From NCBI GenBank assembly GCA_028688835.1, contig JAQTXL010000007.1, forward strand, positions 1 through 42,679: a stretch of 42,679 nt of DNA. Direction: 5' to 3'. How positions within the stretch are numbered: the first letter of the stretch is position 1; each line of letters begins with the position of its first letter. Source of the stretch: Candidatus Nanopelagicales bacterium. Lineage in GTDB: Bacteria > Actinomycetota > Actinomycetes > S36-B12. Shown here piece by piece: positions 34,385-42,679 of this stretch. The notes under the pieces were generated by a model. It saw nothing but the letters and a program-made list of their open reading frames with translations, was not told the origin of the DNA and made no database searches. A program made the position numbers and the translations under genes.

Positions 34385-35302
34385 CTAGAACAGCGCGCTG
34401 GCCAGAGCCGTGCGTGCCGGCGCCACCGCCGGGTCGTCGCCGGCGATCAGGAAGAGCTCGAGCAGTCGCGTGCGCGTGCGATCGCGCTCGGTGCCGCTGG
34501 TGGCGCGGACCGTGGCGACGAGCCGGCTGAACGCACCGGCCCAGTCGAGATTGAGCGCCTCGTCATCGGCGAGCGCGAGCTGGGCGTCGACATCGGTCAC
34601 CGGGGCGTCGGGATGCAGCACTGCAGACTCCGAGCGCTGGTACAGCCCGACCATCGCGAGCCCGGCCTGGGCGTCGAGGTCTCCCGGGGTCGCATCGAGG
34701 ATGAGCCGGTATGCCTGCGCAGCGCCCGCCCAGTCGCCAGCCTCGACGGCGTCGAAGGCCGCCGCGAACCTCGGGTCCAGCGGCTCCTCGTCCTGGGCCT
34801 CGTCGGCCTGCGGTGCCGGTCCGCCGACGACGCCGGTCACGCCCTCCTTGGCCGCGAGCTTGAGCACCTCGTCGATGACCAGGCGGATCTGCGCCTCGGG
34901 CTGGGCGCCCTGGAACATCTGCAGCGGCTGGCCCTTGACCACGCCGAACACCGACGGGACCGACTGCACCTGGAAGGCCTGGGCCACGCGCGGCGAGGCG
35001 TCGACGTCGATCTTGGCCAGGATCCAGCGGCCACCGGCCTCGGCAGCCAGCCGCTCCAGGATCGGTGACAGCTGCTTGCACGGACCGCACCAGGTCGCCC
35101 AGAGGTCGATGATCACCGGCACGGTCATCGACTGGTCGAGGACTGCGGTGGGGAAGGTGTCGTCATCGACGTCGATGACCACGCCCTCGGGCGCGCTGGC
35201 CATCGCGACGGCGGCCTTCTCCTGCTGCTGGCGGGCAGCGGCGAGCGCGCCCAGGTCGATGGCGCCGCGACCGGCGAATGGTGGTGTCGTCACGCCCCGC
35301 AT
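34385..35302 (-). CDS. Thioredoxin-like protein with C-terminal TPR-like region (CnoX/YbbN-type)
   Basis: VIIDLWATWCGPCKQLSPILERLAAEAGGRWILAKIDVDASPRVAQAFQVQSVPSVFGVVKGQPLQMFQGAQPE followed by a helical C-terminus. Confidence 0.85.
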   Translation of the reverse strand: MRGVTTPPFAGRGAIDLGALAAARQQQEKAAVAMASAPEGVVIDVDDDTFPTAVLDQSMTVPVIIDLWATWCGPCKQLSPILERLAAEAGGRWILAKIDVDASPRVAQAFQVQSVPSVFGVVKGQPLQMFQGAQPEAQIRLVIDEVLKLAAKEGVTGVVGGPAPQADEAQDEEPLDPRFAAAFDAVEAGDWAGAAQAYRLILDATPGDLDAQAGLAMVGLYQRSESAVLHPDAPVTDVDAQLALADDEALNLDWAGAFSRLVATVRATSGTERDRTRTRLLELFLIAGDDPAVAPARTALASALF

Positions 35303-35329
35303 TCTTGCCTATGCCCGGCCCGCACGGTG

Positions 35330-36247
35330 CTACCGGAGCAGCCCTCGGTTCATGAGCGTGCGCCGACGCAGCGGTGCGAACACGATGCGCTCGACGAGCA
35401 CGCCCACCGCCAGGATCATGAAGATGGAGCCGATGATGAGGGCCATGTCGCCCAGCGACCGCCCGTTGTCGAGCATCTGGCCCAGGCCGGGCCCGAGGGC
35501 AGGCGACACGGCGATGAGCTCGGCGGCCATGAGCGAGCGCCAGGCGAAGGCCCAGCCCTGCTCCAGGCCGGCGAGGTAGCCGGGCCAGGCTGCCGGCAGC
35601 ACGATGTGGCGCACCCGGTCCAGACCCCGGGCTCCCAGCACCTGGCCGGCGCGCAGGATGATCGACGGGATCTGGTCGATGCCGCTGATGAGTCCGTTGG
35701 CGATCGAGGGCACCGCGCCCAGCAGCACGACTGTGTAGATCGTGGCGTCCGACAGGCCGAACCAGATGATCGCTGCCGGCACCCAGGCCACGGACGGCAG
35801 CTGCTGCAGGCCGGTGAGGATCGGCCCGAAGATCGACCGCAGCGTCCTGTTCAGGCCCAGGGCGACGCCGATGGGCGTGGCGATGATCAGGGCCAGGATG
35901 AAGCCCTTGATCGCGCGCGAGATGCTGTTGAAGGTGGCCTGCCACAGGATCTCGGCCTCGACCTGCTTGCCCAGGGCCGTCCACACGTCGCTGGGCGAGG
36001 GGATGATGTAGCTGGGCTGCCACTGCAGCCAGATGACGACCTGCCAGATGAGCAGGATGGCGACGATCGCGATGATCGGCGAGAGCAGGGTGAACAGGAA
36101 GGCGCTGAACTTCCGCTGCTCGGTGCGCGGAGTCTCCAGCGCGTCCAGGCCCGACTCGAGTCGCTTGAGGTCGGTCGGCGCCACGCTGGCGCGTGCGGCT
36201 GCCTGGTCGGAGGGGTTCAGGCCCGAGGTCCCGGTGTCAGACGGCAT
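35330..36247 (-). CDS. ABC transporter permease (sulfonate/nitrate/taurine family)
   Basis: Multi-pass; EAA-loop-like region VLGARGLDRVRHIVLPAAWPGYLAGLEQGWAFAWRSLMAAELI; adjacent ATPase and binding protein. Confidence 0.88.
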   Translation of the reverse strand: MPSDTGTSGLNPSDQAAARASVAPTDLKRLESGLDALETPRTEQRKFSAFLFTLLSPIIAIVAILLIWQVVIWLQWQPSYIIPSPSDVWTALGKQVEAEILWQATFNSISRAIKGFILALIIATPIGVALGLNRTLRSIFGPILTGLQQLPSVAWVPAAIIWFGLSDATIYTVVLLGAVPSIANGLISGIDQIPSIILRAGQVLGARGLDRVRHIVLPAAWPGYLAGLEQGWAFAWRSLMAAELIAVSPALGPGLGQMLDNGRSLGDMALIIGSIFMILAVGVLVERIVFAPLRRRTLMNRGLLR

Positions 36248-36992
36248 GGCGGACGATCTCCTCACGCAGGTTGGTGGTGATCTCCTCGGCGAGCTCGGAG
36301 ACATAGCTGGAGTAGGTGGAGTCGGTGCGCCACGGCTCCTCGGAGCCGACCTCCCACTCCCGGATGATGCGGCCAGGACGCGAGGACATGAGCAGCACGC
36401 GCTGGCTGAGGCGTACAGCCTCACGGACGTTGTGCGTCACGAAGATGATCGTGATGCCCGTCTCCTGCCAGATGCGCGTGATCTCCTCGTGCAGGAAGTC
36501 GCGGGTGATGGCGTCGAGCGCGGCGAACGGCTCGTCCATGAGCAGGACGGAGCGGCCCTGGGCCAGTGCTCGCGCAATAGCGACGCGCTGGCGCATGCCG
36601 CCCGAGAGCTCATGGGGACGCTGCTTGTAGGAGCGCTCGAGGTGCACGAGCTCCAGGAGCTCCTGGGCGCGCGCCTTGCGCTGGCTGCGCGGCACGCCCG
36701 TGAGCTCCAGCGCGAGTTCGATGTTCCGGCCGGCCGTGAGCCATGGCATGAGCGCCGGCTCCTGGAACATGAGCGTCGGCGGGCCGGCCAGCTCGACCTG
36801 GCCCGTGGTCGTGGTCTCGAGCCCGGCGATGATGTTCAGCAGGGTCGACTTGCCGCAGCCAGAGGCGCCGACCAGGGACACGAACTCCCCCGGCTGCACC
36901 GACAGGCTGACGTTCTCCAGGATCGTCGGCCCATCGGCCGAGAATCGCTTCACGATGTCTGTGAGGTGCACGGCACCCTGCGCAACGGTCAT
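36237..36992 (-). CDS. ABC transporter ATP-binding protein (sulfonate/nitrate/taurine family)
   Basis: Walker A GASGCGKST, signature LSGGMRQRVAIARAL, Walker B SVLLMDEPFAALD, H-loop IIFVTHN. Confidence 0.93.
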   Translation of the reverse strand: MTVAQGAVHLTDIVKRFSADGPTILENVSLSVQPGEFVSLVGASGCGKSTLLNIIAGLETTTTGQVELAGPPTLMFQEPALMPWLTAGRNIELALELTGVPRSQRKARAQELLELVHLERSYKQRPHELSGGMRQRVAIARALAQGRSVLLMDEPFAALDAITRDFLHEEITRIWQETGITIIFVTHNVREAVRLSQRVLLMSSRPGRIIREWEVGSEEPWRTDSTYSSYVSELAEEITTNLREEIVRHAV

Positions 36993-37113
36993 GGCCGCGC
37001 ACCCACCCTTCTGGACCACCGGGGACGACCGGCGACTTCGGATATTTCCAAGTAACCCGGTAGAGATTACCGACTCACTCGGCAATTCCACAAATCGCGC
37101 CCCGGCATGGCGA

Positions 37114-37150
37114 GGCGCCGGCGCGGGACCCCCATCCCGGCACCGGCGCC
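37114..37150 (-). repeat. GC-rich inverted repeat between the binding-protein gene and the ATPase gene (possible operon-internal attenuating hairpin)
   Basis: GGCGCCGG-CG-CGGGA-CCCCCA-TCCCG-GCA-CCGGCGCC: 8-bp outer and 5-bp inner complementary segments. Confidence 0.55.
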
Positions 37151-37160
37151 CGTCATGCCC

Positions 37161-38264
37161 CTACTGCTGGCCGAGGCCACCAGCGGTGAGCGCGCGGGCC
37201 TTGGCCTGGGCGAGCACGCTGTTCTGCAGGCGCAGGTCGTAGATGCCGTTGAGCGCACCTGGGTTCAGGGTGAGCAGGCCGGCGTTGACCGCATCATCGG
37301 CACTCTTCTTGAGCGTCGCGGGCAGCGGATCCCACGTGAACTGCAGGTTGCCCCACGAGCGGGTGATCACGGCGTCGGACAGCTGGCTGCCGGTCCACTT
37401 CTTGATCTGCAGCTGCACGGCATCCTTGGCGGGCAGGATGTTCTTGGCGATCCACTTGATCGCGCTGGTGTTGGCCTGCAGCACCGAGCGCACCGTCCCG
37501 GGGTACTGGGTCAGGAACTTCTGCGAGGCGATGATGTTCGTCGTCACGAACTGGCCCTTGGGCCAGGTGTCCTTCTCGTCGACGAGCACCTTTGCGCCTG
37601 CCTCGAGCACCAGGCGCGAGGCCCACGGCTCCGGCAGCCAGCCGCCATCGACGTCACCGCGCTTGAACAGCGACAGCGTCGTGGCGTTGTCCGTGGGCAC
37701 GATGGCCACATCGCCGCCACCAGCCGAGTTGAAGCTCAGGCCCTTGTCCTTGAGGAAGGAGCGCAGGGCGACGTCCTGGGTGCCGCCGAGCTGAGGCGTG
37801 GCGATCTTCTTGCCCTTGAGGTCGGCGACGGAGTTGATGCCCGGACGCACGACCAGCTGGGCGCCGCCGGAGGTCGCCCCCGAGATGACGCGCAGCAGCG
37901 AGCCCTGGGTCGAGGTGTAGCCGGCGACCGACGGGTTCGGCCCGATGTAGCCGATGTCGATCGCGCCGCCCTTCATGGCCTCGATCTGCGCGGGACCCGC
38001 GTTGAACAGGGTGTACTCGATCTTCGTGCCCTGCGGCGCCAGGTACTGCTCGAACAGGCTCAGCTGCTGGGCCACCAGCGCCGGCGCATGCGTGACGTTG
38101 GCGAAGAAGCCGATGCGCACGACGGGCGCCGTGGCCAGCTTCGGTGCCGTCGAGGCGGACGGCTTCGGGGTGGGCGTGGGCGCTGCCTGGGCGGCGACCG
38201 GGAGCAGGGCCACGCTCACCGCGGTCAGCGCGAAGATCGCCCTTCTGGAGATGTTCTTCATCAT
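37161..38264 (-). CDS. ABC transporter substrate-binding protein (aliphatic sulfonate/nitrate-like)
   Basis: Signal peptide MMKNISRRAIFALTAVSVALLPVAAQA; VVRIGFFANVTHAPALVAQQLSLFEQYL, GAIDIGYIGPNPSVAGYTSTQ. Confidence 0.88.
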   Translation of the reverse strand: MMKNISRRAIFALTAVSVALLPVAAQAAPTPTPKPSASTAPKLATAPVVRIGFFANVTHAPALVAQQLSLFEQYLAPQGTKIEYTLFNAGPAQIEAMKGGAIDIGYIGPNPSVAGYTSTQGSLLRVISGATSGGAQLVVRPGINSVADLKGKKIATPQLGGTQDVALRSFLKDKGLSFNSAGGGDVAIVPTDNATTLSLFKRGDVDGGWLPEPWASRLVLEAGAKVLVDEKDTWPKGQFVTTNIIASQKFLTQYPGTVRSVLQANTSAIKWIAKNILPAKDAVQLQIKKWTGSQLSDAVITRSWGNLQFTWDPLPATLKKSADDAVNAGLLTLNPGALNGIYDLRLQNSVLAQAKARALTAGGLGQQ

Positions 38265-38282
38265 TCCCTTTCACGTTCGTAG

Positions 38283-38389
38283 GCGTTTCCTACTAAGTTG
38301 ATGGATAAGATAGTTTTAGTTGGGTAGAAACGCAAATCCGCCACACCGAACCGCAGGCCCTCACTTGTGGACTATTCCCCGAGAAATAG
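38283..38389. promoter_or_regulatory. Divergent AT-rich control region between the ABC importer and the Rrf2 regulator
   Basis: GCGTTTC (38283-38289)/GAAACGC (38327-38333) inverted repeat; minus-strand TTGCGT-17-TATCTT; imperfect palindrome CTATTCCCCGAGAAATAG (38372-38389) before the rrf2 ATG. Confidence 0.55.
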
Positions 38390-38395
38390 AGGACA

Positions 38396-38878
38396 ATGGA
38401 AACCGTGCACATCTCCGCGAAGGCCGACTACGGCATGCGCGCACTCCTCGAGCTCACCGCCGCCTATCAGGACAACCCCAAGCAGCTGGTCAAGGGGGAT
38501 GTCATCAGCAAGGCCCAGGGCATCCCGGTGAAGTTCCTCGAGGGCATCCTGCGCCAGTTGCGCCAGTCGGGCATCGTGGCCAGCCAGCGCGGTGCTGAAG
38601 GCGGCTACCGCCTCGACCGCTCCCCCGACGAGGTGTCCATCGCCGATGTGGTGCGCGCCCTCGACGGCCCGCTCGCCGCAGTGCGCGGCCAGCGTCCCGA
38701 GGACGTCGCCTATGCGGGGGCCTCCGAGCACCTCAAGGAGGTCTGGATCGCCGTGCGTGCAGCGATGCGCGATGTGCTCGAGCACATCACCCTGGCCGAT
38801 GTCGCCGACAACCACCTGCCCGCGCCCGTCACGGCCCTGCTCGATGAGCCAGGTGCATGGCAGCGCCGCATCACCTAG
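38396..38878 (+). CDS. Rrf2-family transcriptional regulator without cysteines (CymR-like architecture)
   Basis: HISAKADYGMRALLELTAAY, GIPVKFLEGILRQLRQSGIVASQRGAEGGYRLDRSPDEVSIADVVRALDGPL; no Cys in the predicted protein; AGAGGA SD. Confidence 0.9.
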   Translation: METVHISAKADYGMRALLELTAAYQDNPKQLVKGDVISKAQGIPVKFLEGILRQLRQSGIVASQRGAEGGYRLDRSPDEVSIADVVRALDGPLAAVRGQRPEDVAYAGASEHLKEVWIAVRAAMRDVLEHITLADVADNHLPAPVTALLDEPGAWQRRIT

Positions 38879-38892
38879 GGCATGATGCCCCC

Positions 38893-39324
38893 ATGGATCC
38901 CATCTTCAACCGTGTCGATCACATCGGCATCGCAGTCCCTGACCTCGACGTCGCCATGAAGTTCTACGAGGAGACCTTCGGCATGAAGGTCGTCCACGAG
39001 GAGGTGAACGAGGAGCAGGGCGTGCGCGAGTGCATGGTCGCCGTCGACGGCGGTGGAGCGCAGCTGCAGCTCCTCGCACCCACCGGCCCCGAGTCGACCA
39101 TCGCCAGGTTTATCGACCGCAATGGCCCCGGGATCCAGCAGATGGCCTACACCGTCGACGATGTCGAGGTGGCCGCAGATGCGCTGCGCGCCAAGGGCAT
39201 CCGGATGCTCTATGACGCACCGCGTCGTGGCACGGGCGGCTCGCGCATCAACTTCGCGCACCCCAAGGACTGCGGCGGTGTGCTCGTCGAGCTCGTGGAG
39301 CCCCCGAAGCACGCTGCGCACTAG
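38893..39324 (+). CDS. mce: Methylmalonyl-CoA epimerase
   Basis: VDHIGIAVPDLDVAMKFYEETFGMKVVHEEVNEEQGVRECMVAV, GPGIQQMAYTVDDVEVAADALRAKGIRML, HPKDCGGVLVELVEP. Confidence 0.92.
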   Translation: MDPIFNRVDHIGIAVPDLDVAMKFYEETFGMKVVHEEVNEEQGVRECMVAVDGGGAQLQLLAPTGPESTIARFIDRNGPGIQQMAYTVDDVEVAADALRAKGIRMLYDAPRRGTGGSRINFAHPKDCGGVLVELVEPPKHAAH

Positions 39325-39335
39325 CGTCGCGGCAG

Positions 39336-39554
39336 ATGCCTGACGCGGCTGCCTTCCTCCAGGACCACCAGGGCGAGATCGTCGCGGTCGTCGTCGGCCT
39401 GCTCGCAGCATTGGCGCTGCTGGCGCTCGTGCGCAAGGCGATCGCGCTGTTCGCGGTCCTGGTCGTGATCGCCGCCCTCGTCATCGCCTGGTGGCTGGCC
39501 CGCGAGCAGGACCTGCTCGGCCAGGCACACGAACTCCTCCAGCGCCTACGATGA
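39336..39554 (+). CDS. Small membrane protein, unknown function
   Basis: 72 aa, two hydrophobic segments (IVAVVVGLLAALALLALV, AIALFAVLVVIAALVIAWWLA); tightly packed between mce and the acyltransferase gene. Confidence 0.65.
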   Translation: MPDAAAFLQDHQGEIVAVVVGLLAALALLALVRKAIALFAVLVVIAALVIAWWLAREQDLLGQAHELLQRLR

Positions 39555-39557
39555 GCC

Positions 39558-41450
39558 GTGGCTGAGCCGGCGGAGAGCAAGGGATCCGCGCGCCCGGCGC
39601 AGGCCCAGCCCTGGCACATGGATCGCGGTCGCGCCTCCGGAGAGATGGGCTACCTGCCCGGACTCGACGGCATCCGCGCGATCGCCGTGCTCGGCGTGCT
39701 GCTCTACCACGCCGATGTCGGGTTCCTGCCCGGCGGCTTCCTGGGCGTCGACGTCTTCTTCGTGCTCAGCGGGTTCCTCATCACCACCCTGCTGCTCGAG
39801 CAGTTCGAGCGCACCGGCACCGTGGCCTTCACGGCCTTCTATCTGGGGCGCGTGCGCCGCCTCTTCCCGGCGCTCGTCGCCCTGCTCATCGTCGTCGCCA
39901 TCGCCAGCGCCGTGGTCTATCGCGATGCCGCGCAGAAGACCGCGTCCGACCTCATCGCGTCCTTCCTCTACGTCAACAACTGGTGGTACGTCGTCGCCGA
40001 GCAGTCGTACTTCGACTTCATCGCACGCCCGCCCCTGCTCAAGCACCTGTGGTCACTGTCCATCGAGGAGCAGTTCTACTTCGTCTGGCCGGTGATCGCC
40101 TTCGTGCTCATGCGCACGTGGCGCCGCCGTGGCGTGCTCATCGGCTCGCTGGCACTGGCGCTCGCGTCGACGCTGTGGATGCTGGTGCTCGCGAACGCGA
40201 ACGGCTTCCCCGAGCTGGCTGACCCCAGTCGCGTGTACTTCGGCACCGACTCCCACGCCATGGGCCTGCTCGTCGGTGCCGCCCTCGCGACGGTCTGGCG
40301 GCCCGGCCGCATGCCGGCGCACGTCAATCGCACCGTGCGCGACGGGCTCACGGTCATCGGAGTGCTCGCCCTCGGCGCACTCGCCGCCTTCTACGTCGGG
40401 ATCGGCGAGCTCACGCCCTGGCTCTACCGCGGCGGCTTCCTCGGACTGGCGCTCATCGTCGGCCTCATCATCGTCATCGCGAGCCAGCCGGGCACGAACC
40501 TCGGTCGAGTCCTGGGAACGCAGCCGTGGCGCTACATCGGCCAGCGCTCGTACGGTCTCTACCTGTGGCACTGGCCGATCTTCGCCGTCACCCGCCCCGA
40601 GCTCGACACTCCGCTGGATGGCCTGCCCCTGCTGGTCGTGCGGCTGGCCCTCACCTTCGCCGTGGCCGAGGCCAGCTACCGATGGCTCGAGATGCCGATC
40701 CGCCGTGGCGCCCTCGCACGCCTGCGCGATCGCCTGCGCGACCACCAGGCGCCGGACCGACGACCGCTCATGGCGCGGGTCGCCGCAGCCGCCGTGCTGG
40801 CCGTGCTCGTGCTCGCCGGCACCGGCGTTGCGCTCGGGGCAGCCGCCCGCACCGATCAGACCCCTGCCGACGTCGTCGCCGCGATCGGCACCAAGCCAAG
40901 CGTGGAGATCGAGCGCGTCGCGCCGCCGTCGGCCAAGCCCTCCTCGGTCGCGAAGCCATCAGGTGCTCAGCCTTCGGTGGCTCCGGGATCAGTCGCCGCC
41001 ATCGGTGACTCCGTGATGCTCGGTGCGCGCGCAGCGCTGTATCGCGCCATGCCCGGCATCGAGATCGATGCTGCTGTCGCCCGCTTCCCGGGCGGGTTCC
41101 TGGGACCGATGCGGCGCTACGAGCGCGCCCATGCCCTTGCGCCCGTCGTCGTGCTCCATCCCGGGACCAACGGCACCCTGTCGGCGTCCATGCTGCGCGC
41201 CATGCTCACCATCGTCCGCACGCATGATCGCGTCGTGGTCGTCAACGACAACGTTCCGCGCAGCTGGCGCGACTCGAACAACGCGGTCATCGCAGCCGTC
41301 GTGCCGGAGTTCCCCAATGCCGTCATGGTGGACTGGCGCAGCGCATCCAAGGATCGGCCCGAGTGGTTCGTCTCCGATCGCGTGCACCTGACGCGGGCAG
41401 GCGCCCGCGCATATGCGCGACTCATCAGGCTCGCCGCGGTCGGCGGCTAG
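39558..41450 (+). CDS. Acyltransferase-3 membrane protein with C-terminal extracytoplasmic SGNH-like domain (OatA/OafA type)
   Basis: GYLPGLDGIRAIAVLGVLLYHADVGFLPGGFLGVDVFFVLSGFLITTLLL; linker rich in Ser/Pro/Ala; AAIGDSVMLGARAAL (SGNH block I-like) and DRVHLTRAGARAYARL (C-terminal D-x-x-H). Confidence 0.9.
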   Translation: MAEPAESKGSARPAQAQPWHMDRGRASGEMGYLPGLDGIRAIAVLGVLLYHADVGFLPGGFLGVDVFFVLSGFLITTLLLEQFERTGTVAFTAFYLGRVRRLFPALVALLIVVAIASAVVYRDAAQKTASDLIASFLYVNNWWYVVAEQSYFDFIARPPLLKHLWSLSIEEQFYFVWPVIAFVLMRTWRRRGVLIGSLALALASTLWMLVLANANGFPELADPSRVYFGTDSHAMGLLVGAALATVWRPGRMPAHVNRTVRDGLTVIGVLALGALAAFYVGIGELTPWLYRGGFLGLALIVGLIIVIASQPGTNLGRVLGTQPWRYIGQRSYGLYLWHWPIFAVTRPELDTPLDGLPLLVVRLALTFAVAEASYRWLEMPIRRGALARLRDRLRDHQAPDRRPLMARVAAAAVLAVLVLAGTGVALGAAARTDQTPADVVAAIGTKPSVEIERVAPPSAKPSSVAKPSGAQPSVAPGSVAAIGDSVMLGARAALYRAMPGIEIDAAVARFPGGFLGPMRRYERAHALAPVVVLHPGTNGTLSASMLRAMLTIVRTHDRVVVVNDNVPRSWRDSNNAVIAAVVPEFPNAVMVDWRSASKDRPEWFVSDRVHLTRAGARAYARLIRLAAVGG

Positions 41451-42196
41451 AGATCGCTCCAGCGCTCCATCGGCCCGTCCCACTGCGTCGGCAGCGGAGC
41501 GAACTGCGGCGCGGCATGGTCGACGACCACGTTGAGCACCGTGGAGACCGACCGCTCCCCGACCCACAGGTGCTTTGCTCCGTCGACTCCGATGACCTCC
41601 GCCTGCGGGACCCGAGCGAACCGCAGATGCGCCTCGGCCGGCTGCAGGTAGTCGTCGAGTTCAGGCACGAGGGCGACCAGTGGCAGGCCGGACTCCGCCC
41701 AGGCGTCGAGGTCGGCCGGCTGCGAGTACTTCAGGGGTGGCGACAGCAGGATCGCTCCCGCAAGTCCCTGCTCAGTGCGCGCAGCCAGCGCATGCCGCAG
41801 GATGACATCGGTGCCGAACGACCAGCCCAGGACCCATGGCGTCGGCAGTCCGGCGTCGCGCACGAAGGCCAGCGCTGCAGCAAGGTCCAGGCCCTCGCCG
41901 TCGCTGGCATCGAAGGCGCCCTCACTCGTGCCGCGGGCGCTGGTGGTGCCACGCGTGTTGAAGCGCACGATCGCGAGATCGGCAAGCGCCGGCAGGCGCC
42001 AGGCCATCTTGCGCAGCACGTGGCTGTCCATCATGCCGCCGGCCGTGGGCAGTGGGTGGCAGCAGACGATGGTGCTCACCGGCGCCCGATCGAGGGGGAC
42101 AGCGAGCTCACCGACCAGGGCCAGGCCGTCAGATGTCTGCAGGGTGATCGGGGTGCGCTGCGCGGGCAGCACGGCATTGGCGACGATCTCGGGCAT
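41447..42196 (-). CDS. Alpha/beta hydrolase
   Basis: TIVCCHPLPTAGGMMDSHVLRKMAWRLPALADLAIVRFNTRGTTSARGTSEG, PWVLGWSFGTDVILRHAL, VEVIGVDGAKHLWVGE-like terminal His region. Confidence 0.85.
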   Translation of the reverse strand: MPEIVANAVLPAQRTPITLQTSDGLALVGELAVPLDRAPVSTIVCCHPLPTAGGMMDSHVLRKMAWRLPALADLAIVRFNTRGTTSARGTSEGAFDASDGEGLDLAAALAFVRDAGLPTPWVLGWSFGTDVILRHALAARTEQGLAGAILLSPPLKYSQPADLDAWAESGLPLVALVPELDDYLQPAEAHLRFARVPQAEVIGVDGAKHLWVGERSVSTVLNVVVDHAAPQFAPLPTQWDGPMERWSDL

Positions 42197-42203
42197 GACC
42201 GGC

Positions 42204-42509
42204 CTAGCGCCTGGGACCGCGCTGATGCCGCGGTCCGCGGGTGCCGCGTGAGGCCCAGCAGGTCTTGTGCCAGTGCCGCCGTGCGTCGACGCCGCCCAGG
42301 CCGTCGGCCGGGAAGGCCACCACGTGCGGGGTGCCCGCGTGGATCTCGTGGTCGCAGCCCGGGCATCGGTAGGCCTTGGTGGCCGCGTGGCCGGTGATCG
42401 TCTGCACGACCCAGCGCTCGCCCTGGTGCTCATCGACCGTGCGCAGCCCGTACATGGCTGGCCGCGTGTCGAGGCCGGGCTCGGGACGACGACGGTGCTT
42501 GCGAGCCAT
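42204..42509 (-). CDS. Small conserved-type protein with a CxxC and H/C-rich putative zinc-binding region
   Basis: 101 aa; YRCPGCDHEIHAGTPHVVAFPADGLGGVDARRHWHKTCW resembles a zinc-ribbon protein seen in actinobacteria. Confidence 0.7.
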   Translation of the reverse strand: MARKHRRRPEPGLDTRPAMYGLRTVDEHQGERWVVQTITGHAATKAYRCPGCDHEIHAGTPHVVAFPADGLGGVDARRHWHKTCWASRGTRGPRHQRGPRR

Positions 42510-42535
42510 GCGCGAAGTCTGCCATGTGAGCAGCG

Positions 42536-42679
42536 CTAGAACAGCCGCAGACTCGGGTCGTCGGTGCCCTTGAGGGCGTCGTAGTCGAGCACGAGGCAGC
42601 GGATGCCACGGTCCTCGGCCAGCGTGCGTGCCTGGGGCTTGATCTCCTGGGCCGCGAAGACGCCGGTCACCGGCGCGAG
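42536..42679 (-). CDS. nucS: C-terminal part of endonuclease NucS/EndoMS (runs off window)
   Basis: Hand-translated minus strand: [47 protein letters not shown]; matches the recalled NucS C-terminus ending in RLF. Confidence 0.7.
   Translation of the reverse strand, partial: LAPVTGVFAAQEIKPQARTLAEDRGIRCLVLDYDALKGTDDPSLRLF

Noticed and set aside
34389-34398. CAGCGCGCTG palindrome near the glgB/thioredoxin convergent junction
   Set aside because: Short self-complementary GC sequence inside coding DNA; much weaker than the other terminators.

Overview
High-GC actinobacterial chromosomal window, densely packed and almost entirely housekeeping. I see no phage, transposon, CRISPR array, rRNA or tRNA. 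From left to right it holds: branched-chain amino acid and serine biosynthesis (ilvE, leuB, leuA, serA, ilvC-ilvN-ilvB, ilvD); a CoA-disulfide-reductase/rhodanese fusion gene; a gatC-gatA-gatB / ligA / MetE-like / mnmA / cysteine desulfurase block; an enoyl-CoA hydratase; a glycogen cluster (glgX, glgP, glgE, glgB); a thioredoxin-TPR protein; a sulfonate/nitrate-type ABC importer divergent from a cysteine-free Rrf2 regulator; methylmalonyl-CoA epimerase; an acyltransferase-3/SGNH protein; an alpha/beta hydrolase; and the 3' end of a nucS-like gene. The best signals are regulatory: (1) an ilvB leader peptide (STVLVVLQRAD) followed by a U-tract terminator and apparently leaderless itself; (2) a leuA leader peptide ([13 protein letters not shown]) whose Leu codons are complementary to the leuA Shine-Dalgarno; (3) a 25-bp near-perfect palindrome inside the last codons of glgX that could serve as a shared terminator for glgX and convergent glgP; (4) a CsoR/CstR-like operator in the promoter of the CoADR-rhodanese gene; (5) a recurrent TAnnnT-N5-8-start-codon arrangement implying many leaderless mRNAs; (6) an AT-rich control region with repeats around the ABC importer and Rrf2 gene. 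All calls were made by eye from the sequence and ORF track; no searches or folding calculations were run.
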